Positions 7,947-11,452 of a DNA stretch of 11,452 nt are shown here, one piece after another; the stretch's first letter is position 1, and every line of letters starts with the position of its first letter. Origin of the DNA: Bacillota bacterium (GTDB lineage Bacteria; Bacillota; Clostridia; Christensenellales; CAG-138); NCBI GenBank assembly GCA_023458355.1, contig JAEWZS010000007.1, positions 1 through 11,452 of the forward strand. Reading direction: 5' to 3'. A model generated the notes under the pieces. That model saw only the letters and a program-made list of their open reading frames with translations. It did no database searches and was not told the origin of the DNA. The position numbers were made by a program, and so were the translations under genes.

Positions 7947-7975
7947 ATGTTAGCAACTTGAGAACAATATGTCAA
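7947..7975 (-). promoter_or_regulatory. sigma-A promoter of FAD oxidoreductase operon
   Basis: On the minus strand, -35 TTGACA (7970-7975) matches consensus exactly. A 17-base spacer leads to -10 TAACAT (7947-7952, 4 of 6). Transcription would begin near 7940. The -35 box is inside a 16-bp palindrome (7967-7982). Confidence 0.7.
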
Positions 7976-7982
7976 TACATAT
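7967..7982. promoter_or_regulatory. operator O2 over minus-strand -35 box
   Basis: Read on the minus strand the sequence is ATATGTATTGACATAT: 6-bp arms around ATTG, covering the -35 box. The identical 16-mer in the opposite orientation covers the -35 box of the plus-strand promoter at 8804-8819. Its centre is 51 bp from operator O1. Confidence 0.75.
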
Positions 7983-8063
7983 ATTTTGCTAAAATCGATT
8001 CATATGCAGTTTGTATCATATAAATGCGTATACCTCAGGCGTGTTTTCACAAAACCACGCAGA

Positions 8064-8075
8064 ATGTAATAACAT
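8064..8075. promoter_or_regulatory. operator O3 upstream of esterase remnant
   Basis: ATGTAATAACAT differs by one base from the perfect palindrome at 7918. It lies 28 bases before the start codon of the decayed esterase gene and just before a weak ribosome-like AGAGGGA. It is probably the relic of that gene's own control site. Confidence 0.55.
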
Positions 8076-8103
8076 AATAAATAATGTAGAGGGAATTGTT
8101 GAA

Positions 8104-8734
8104 ATGCCAATGATAGTTATGCCGCTGGAGAAATTGCGGAGCTATCAGGGAAGTGGCCCCCTGTCCCGAAGATATTGACGAATACTGGGACGCTGCAATT
8201 ATTGAGAGGAAGGCTGTTGACCCGCGAATTGATATGATCCCGAGCGATTTTCAAGCGCTTTTACGGAATGCTTCGATTTATATGACGGACATGCAAGGCG
8301 CGTAAGGGCGATATGTTTTGCAGCTATAACATTCGAGGCTTGGAGGACAGCCCAGAAAACCTGCTTTTCAGGCACGTTTTTTCGGACGTGGCGCAATCAG
8401 CCGACACCGTTAGGCAATGCCGGTTGAGATGAAACAAAGGTAGGCGCAATGTATCTGCGGTTTTTTATTTCAAGCGGTATGGACCTATGTATCAAAGGGA
8501 GAATGCTATATTTCATAAGCTTGGTTATATCGATATACAAAATATTGTAGAAAGAATCCGCGATGAGGTTTTAATGAGGACGGGCTTGATGGAAACGATC
8601 CGCCTGCCGTCCACGCAGTTTGTCGCATTAAATAAGATCAACGCGCTAAAGGAAAGGCGATCTCTCCGGGCTCTAAGCATGAAGTGCTGCCTGGCATCAA
8701 TGACAGGGCTTATAGCCCTATGATGGGGTTATAA
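8104..8734 (+). pseudogene. CE7 acetyl xylan esterase / cephalosporin-C deacetylase remnant
   Basis: Pieces in three frames spell out a CE7 esterase in the right order. MPMIVMPLEKLRSYQGSGP begins at 8104. After a five-C run (8157-8161) that looks like a one-base insertion, CPEDIDEYWDAAI follows. Then come FTECFDLY and RVRAICF in shifted frames, NIRGLEDSPENLLFRHVFSD, YFKRYGPMYQRENAIFHKLG, LMETIRLPSTQFVALNKI, and finally HEVLPGINDRAYSPMMGL ending at TAA (8732-8734). The Ser-nucleophile region and other central segments are missing; the block with the catalytic His (HE-x-LPG) remains. Intact members have about 320 residues, so roughly a third is lost. The family removes acetyl groups from xylo-oligosaccharides and related esters in the cytoplasm. 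Several frameshifts plus deletions make it non-functional. Confidence 0.87.
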
Positions 8735-8803
8735 GCAGACAAGCCGTAAAAAGCCGCTATGATGAAATACTTCTAATGTATTACATAATTTAAAAAATAA
8801 GAA

Positions 8804-8819
8804 ATATGTATTGACATAT
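8804..8819. promoter_or_regulatory. operator O4 over plus-strand -35 box
   Basis: ATATGTATTGACATAT is identical to the minus-strand reading of 7967-7982 and overlaps the TTGACA box. Its centre is 63 bp (six helical turns) from the operator at 8869. A nearby ATGTATTACAT (8776-8786) has similar arms but a spacer one base shorter. Confidence 0.75.
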
Positions 8820-8839
8820 AGAAGTATGAATTATATAAT
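8811..8839 (+). promoter_or_regulatory. consensus sigma-A promoter of isomerase operon
   Basis: -35 TTGACA (8811-8816), a 17-base spacer and -10 TATAAT (8834-8839) match consensus at all twelve positions. The start site would be near 8846. Such a strong promoter embedded in an operator fits a tightly repressed, highly inducible gene pair. Confidence 0.9.
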
Positions 8840-8868
8840 GCGTACATCCTGATAGATTTCGCCTCTAT

Positions 8869-8880
8869 ATGTAGTTACAT
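8869..8880. promoter_or_regulatory. operator O5 before isomerase ribosome site
   Basis: ATGTAGTTACAT, extended to TATGTA/TACATA arms, lies about +24 to +35, just before AGGAG (8886-8890). It mirrors O1 on the other arm. The 12-mer TTACATAATTTA occurs here (8875-8886) and also at 8781-8792. Confidence 0.7.
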
Positions 8881-8894
8881 AATTTAGGAGTCAT

Positions 8895-9683
8895 ATGAAA
8901 ATTTCAACAACAACAGCCTTTTTATTCAATGTGTGCGACCATTTTAAAGAAGGGCCGCGGTTTTTGCATGAATACGGCTTTGAGGCGGCGGATTACTTTT
9001 TGCATTTTGGTTTCTACCATTTGGGAGAAGACTGGAGAGGCATCATCGAGAAGACGTGCGTAGACGCAAAAGAGCTTGGCATAGAGATTTACCAAACGCA
9101 TCTGCCGTTTTATGATTTTGCCCGCGGCTATAGCCCTGAATGGGAGCAAGCCATTCGCGATTCCATTTTAGTCACAAGCCTGCTCGGCGCAAAACACGCA
9201 GTCCTCCACCCAGCGCAGCGCCACCGGGCGGATGATGACCCCTTCACCGCAACGGTTGAGTACTTTAAAAGGCATATCGAGTACGCCGCTTCCTTAAACG
9301 TTGAAATTCTGGTTGAGAATTTGCCGAACGCCAACTATGGCGACGCGCGCCAGGCTTATTGCGCGGGAGCGACGGAGCTGTGTGAGGTTGCGGACACCCT
9401 CGGCATCGGCATTTGCTGGGACTTTGGACATCCGCAAATCAACCGTTTTTGCATGGATCAGAGGGACGAGCTACGGCTGGTCGGAAAACGTTTGAAGGCC
9501 GTGCACATCAACGATAATTTTGCGACAGAGGCCGATGAGCATATCCCCCCTTACTTTGGTATGGTGAAGTGGGATGAACTTCTTCCCGTGCTAAAAGAAA
9601 TTGGGTTTGCCGGAGCCTTGAATTTTGAAGTTTTACCAAAGCGGGTTCGTCCGGAATTCATGGATGAGCTTGCACGGTATTAG
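8895..9683 (+). CDS. sugar phosphate isomerase/epimerase-like TIM-barrel protein
   Basis: This 262-residue cytosolic protein is of the AP-endonuclease-2-like TIM-barrel group (xylose isomerase-like). Members bind divalent metal and isomerise, epimerise or lyse sugars. Likely metal and active-site residues are Glu141 (LVENLPN), Asp176 and His179 (CWDFGHP), His204 (VHINDN) and Glu245 (NFEV). Supporting His residues are at 69 (QTHLPF) and 105 (VLHP). The barrel appears complete. The start has AGGAG 4 bases upstream and is preceded by a consensus promoter. The frame ends at TAG, yet continues in the same frame for 16 sensible codons to TAA, so the protein may be shortened by a nonsense change. 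The substrate is unknown. The 98-base gap to the binding-protein gene and shared direction suggest one operon. Confidence 0.88.
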   Translation: MKISTTTAFLFNVCDHFKEGPRFLHEYGFEAADYFLHFGFYHLGEDWRGIIEKTCVDAKELGIEIYQTHLPFYDFARGYSPEWEQAIRDSILVTSLLGAKHAVLHPAQRHRADDDPFTATVEYFKRHIEYAASLNVEILVENLPNANYGDARQAYCAGATELCEVADTLGIGICWDFGHPQINRFCMDQRDELRLVGKRLKAVHINDNFATEADEHIPPYFGMVKWDELLPVLKEIGFAGALNFEVLPKRVRPEFMDELARY

Positions 9684-9734
9684 ATCAAGACGGCGCATCA
9701 TATGAAAGCGCTGATCGAAGCTGACGATCTTTAA
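9684..9734 (+). other. in-frame tail of isomerase beyond the amber codon
   Basis: After TAG (9681-9683) the same frame reads IKTAHHMKALIEADDL and then TAA. This resembles the C-terminal helix usual in this family, where a stretch such as arom-x-x-x-x-x-(H/Y)-M-x-x-L-I-E closes the barrel. A CAG-to-TAG change would explain it. It could be a real mutation or a sequence error. Confidence 0.6.
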
Positions 9735-9781
9735 ATTGCTCCCCGTCTCTGGGGGTCAAATAAAAAGGAGGAACGTGAAAC

Positions 9782-11230
9782 ATGAAAAAGGCAAGGTTAC
9801 TGGCCGCAACGCTGGCATTGGTGATACTTTTGCTGTGCCTTGGAGGCTGCAGCCCGGCACAGCAGAGCGAAGAAACACCCGAACCCACGCTGGTTCAAAC
9901 TCCCCCTGCCGGGACGACTGTGACGCCGCCCACGGAGGAAATAGAGTGGTTCGGAGAGGCGGATGGGGTTACTCCGGTAACGCTTCAGGTGTGGGGCGGC
10001 ATACAGCCGGAGTACGGCTATGACAAAATGGTGGAGAATTTCAATGCCGAATATAAGGATAAGGGTATTCAAATTGAATATGTGCGCTATGTGAATGACG
10101 CCGACGGAAACCTTCAGGTCGATACCTATCTCGTCGGAGGTGGCGCGATCGACGTTCTTATAGGTTATGGTGCCAACAACCTGCAAAAACGTGCCGAATC
10201 TGGGCTGTTTTTGAACCTGACCGACATGCTCGCCGCGCGCGGTTTCGATTGCGCAAAAGAACTCGGCGAAGCCAGCATGAGCCAGTACTGGGTCGATGGT
10301 GACCAAGTATACGGGTTCCCCTCCATTTATTCAAACAATCGTTGGATGATGGTCAACGTCGATATGTTCCAGGAGGCAAACATACCGGTCCCCTACGAAG
10401 GCTGGAGCTATGACGAGTTTTACAATGCCTGCAAAGCGCTCACCAAGGGTGAAGGCATCAACAAGCAATATGGTATGATGTGGTGCATCAACCAGGACAT
10501 CGCGCAGGCGCGCGGTGTCGCGAGCAGTGCGCTGGGCGAATTATCCTTCTATACTTCCCTCGACGGAACGGCCAGCAACTTTGATAACGCATTGTGGAAT
10601 GATGGAATTTCGCTGATTAAGAGAACCATGGATGACGGCTACGCCATACCTCTTGCCGACGAAGTTGCGGACTCCCTCACCTTTTCAAATACGTTCCTTG
10701 CCGAGAAATGTGCAATTACCTTAAATATATCGCAGCTTAGGCTTCTGCTCGATACGGCTACCTATCCGCACGAATTTAAGACCGCCCTGGTTCCAGGCCC
10801 TGTTCCGAACGGATATGTGACCGACGAGTATAAGTATCATACCAATTACAGCGGTACCAACGATCTTCTTAGCGTTACGGCCACTACGCCGAACCCTGAG
10901 GCTGCCTACGAGTTCATCATGTGGTACGCCACCGGCGGTATGGCGCCCGTAGCCGAATTTGGGCGCATCCCTCTTTGGCGCGGCTTCGATGCAAGCCTCG
11001 TTACCAATGCGCTGTCCGGTGTGGCGAATATACTTGACCTTGACTCGCTTGCGTGGTATATGAACGTTGACAAGAGCGCTGCGGTCAGCATGCCCGCTCT
11101 CAAAGCGTACTCAGAGATCACAACGGTTATTAATGAAGAAATACAGGCGATCCTGCTCGGCTCCAAAACGGTTGATCAAGGTTTGGGCGATGCGAAAACG
11201 CGCGCTGATGAGATGATTGCCTCAAAGTAG
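9782..11230 (+). CDS. extracellular sugar-binding lipoprotein of ABC transporter
   Basis: This 482-residue family 1 solute-binding protein captures sugar outside the membrane and delivers it to the permeases. It has a signal peptide (MKKARLL and a hydrophobic core to about 20), a lipobox LGGC with Cys23 as the lipid-anchored residue, and a Pro/Thr/Glu-rich linker at about 25-58. The binding domain starts near VTLQVWGG (66-73) and includes AIDVLIGYG, QVYGFPS and WSYDEFYNACKALTK, all typical of the group. AAGGAGG lies 10 bases before the start, and a small CCCC/GGGG hairpin (9741-9754) precedes it. No permease follows; a terminator does. The two minus-strand permeases are therefore the obvious partners, since their own binding-protein gene is a remnant with matching ends. 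Confidence 0.93.
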   Translation: MKKARLLAATLALVILLLCLGGCSPAQQSEETPEPTLVQTPPAGTTVTPPTEEIEWFGEADGVTPVTLQVWGGIQPEYGYDKMVENFNAEYKDKGIQIEYVRYVNDADGNLQVDTYLVGGGAIDVLIGYGANNLQKRAESGLFLNLTDMLAARGFDCAKELGEASMSQYWVDGDQVYGFPSIYSNNRWMMVNVDMFQEANIPVPYEGWSYDEFYNACKALTKGEGINKQYGMMWCINQDIAQARGVASSALGELSFYTSLDGTASNFDNALWNDGISLIKRTMDDGYAIPLADEVADSLTFSNTFLAEKCAITLNISQLRLLLDTATYPHEFKTALVPGPVPNGYVTDEYKYHTNYSGTNDLLSVTATTPNPEAAYEFIMWYATGGMAPVAEFGRIPLWRGFDASLVTNALSGVANILDLDSLAWYMNVDKSAAVSMPALKAYSEITTVINEEIQAILLGSKTVDQGLGDAKTRADEMIASK

Positions 11231-11254
11231 GATAAGGAGAAATCTCTTCGTGCA

Positions 11255-11296
11255 GGGAAGGGGTTTTAGAGAAATCTAAAACTCTTTCCTTTTATA
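11255..11296 (+). terminator. strong rho-independent terminator
   Basis: A 15-bp stem (11256-11270 with 11275-11289, two G-U pairs) closes a GAAA tetraloop and is followed by TTTTATAC. It ends the isomerase/binding-protein transcript 25 bases after the stop codon. Confidence 0.92.
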
Positions 11297-11363
11297 CTTA
11301 TGGATCTAATATTATTTTTCCGCAAAAGAGCATGCGCCCATTTGGCAAAAATAGAAGAGCTCG

Positions 11364-11392
11364 TTGATATTGTCATTACATTTGTTTATACT
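11364..11392 (+). promoter_or_regulatory. promoter of the gene at the right edge
   Basis: -35 TTGATA (11364-11369), a 17-base spacer and -10 TATACT (11387-11392) each match consensus at five of six positions. It lies about 70 bases after the terminator, so a separate transcription unit begins here. Confidence 0.65.
11370..11381. promoter_or_regulatory. possible operator between -35 and -10
   Basis: TTGTCATTACAT keeps the TGT-N4-ACA core and matches 10 of 12 bases of the palindrome at 7918. Its place inside a promoter spacer suggests that the same regulator also controls this gene. Confidence 0.45.
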
Positions 11393-11435
11393 CTACATAG
11401 AAGGATAGGCTACCAACGACAGGGGGATTTTGCAT

Positions 11436-11452
11436 TTGAAGCCGAAATACAC
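11436..11452 (+). CDS. start of a gene cut by the window edge
   Basis: AGGGGG (11421-11426) lies 9 bases before a TTG codon followed by AAG CCG AAA TAC, giving M-K-P-K-Y before the sequence ends. A promoter lies upstream. The start K-P-K-Y is compatible with GntR-type regulators, which often begin with a similar Lys-Tyr stretch. Five residues cannot establish that. Confidence 0.4.

Noticed and set aside
8487..8723. 78-codon open frame as an independent small gene
   Set aside because: Its translation is the C-terminal part of the CE7 esterase remnant, without its own ribosome site.
8776..8786. ATGTATTACAT as a sixth full operator
   Set aside because: The spacer between TGT and ACA is three bases rather than four, so it may not be bound the same way. 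It is noted only as a neighbour of O4.
9681..9683. TAG recoded as an amino acid in this genome
   Set aside because: The permease gene at 3724, the binding-protein remnant and the intact binding protein all end at TAG, so TAG works as a normal stop here.
9797..10306. 169-codon minus-strand frame inside the binding-protein gene
   Set aside because: The plus strand has a lipoprotein signal, a ribosome site and family motifs over the same bases.

Overview
The window reads as bacterial chromosome from an anaerobic, Clostridia-like member of the Bacillota. This is inferred from strong AGGAGG-type ribosome sites, consensus TTGACA/TATAAT promoters, U-tailed hairpin terminators, a lipoprotein sugar-binding protein, MsmF/MsmG-type permeases and a DUF624 membrane protein. 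No rRNA, tRNA, CRISPR array or intact mobile element was seen. The theme is uptake and catabolism of a carbohydrate, probably plant-derived and once acetylated.

Layout. Positions 1-379 hold no recognisable gene but contain a two-way terminator hairpin. A 538-residue secreted protein of unknown function (380-1996, minus) has a duplicated N-terminal module and a propeller-like C-terminal half. Next comes a minus-strand operon, transcribed from about 7940 down to 2152. Its order is: FAD-dependent oxidoreductase, remnant of a sugar-binding lipoprotein gene, two ABC sugar permeases that overlap by 8 bases, a short-chain dehydrogenase and a DUF624 (YesL-like) membrane protein.

The divergent region 7895-8894 holds a wreck of a CE7 acetyl xylan esterase / cephalosporin-C deacetylase gene on the plus strand. 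It also holds two oppositely directed promoters and five copies of the palindrome ATGT-N4-ACAT. The plus strand then carries a TIM-barrel sugar isomerase/epimerase and an intact 482-residue sugar-binding lipoprotein, closed by a strong terminator. At the right edge a new promoter with a related palindrome precedes the first codons of another gene.

Working model (inference). A sugar or oligosaccharide is captured by the intact lipoprotein and imported by the two permeases, with an ATPase encoded elsewhere. It is then processed by the FAD oxidoreductase, the isomerase/epimerase and the short-chain dehydrogenase. Both arms look controlled by one regulator that binds a 16-bp palindrome over each -35 box and a second copy just before each ribosome site. 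The locus is also eroding: two genes are pseudogenes whose family is still readable, and the isomerase has an amber codon just before an apparently intact tail.
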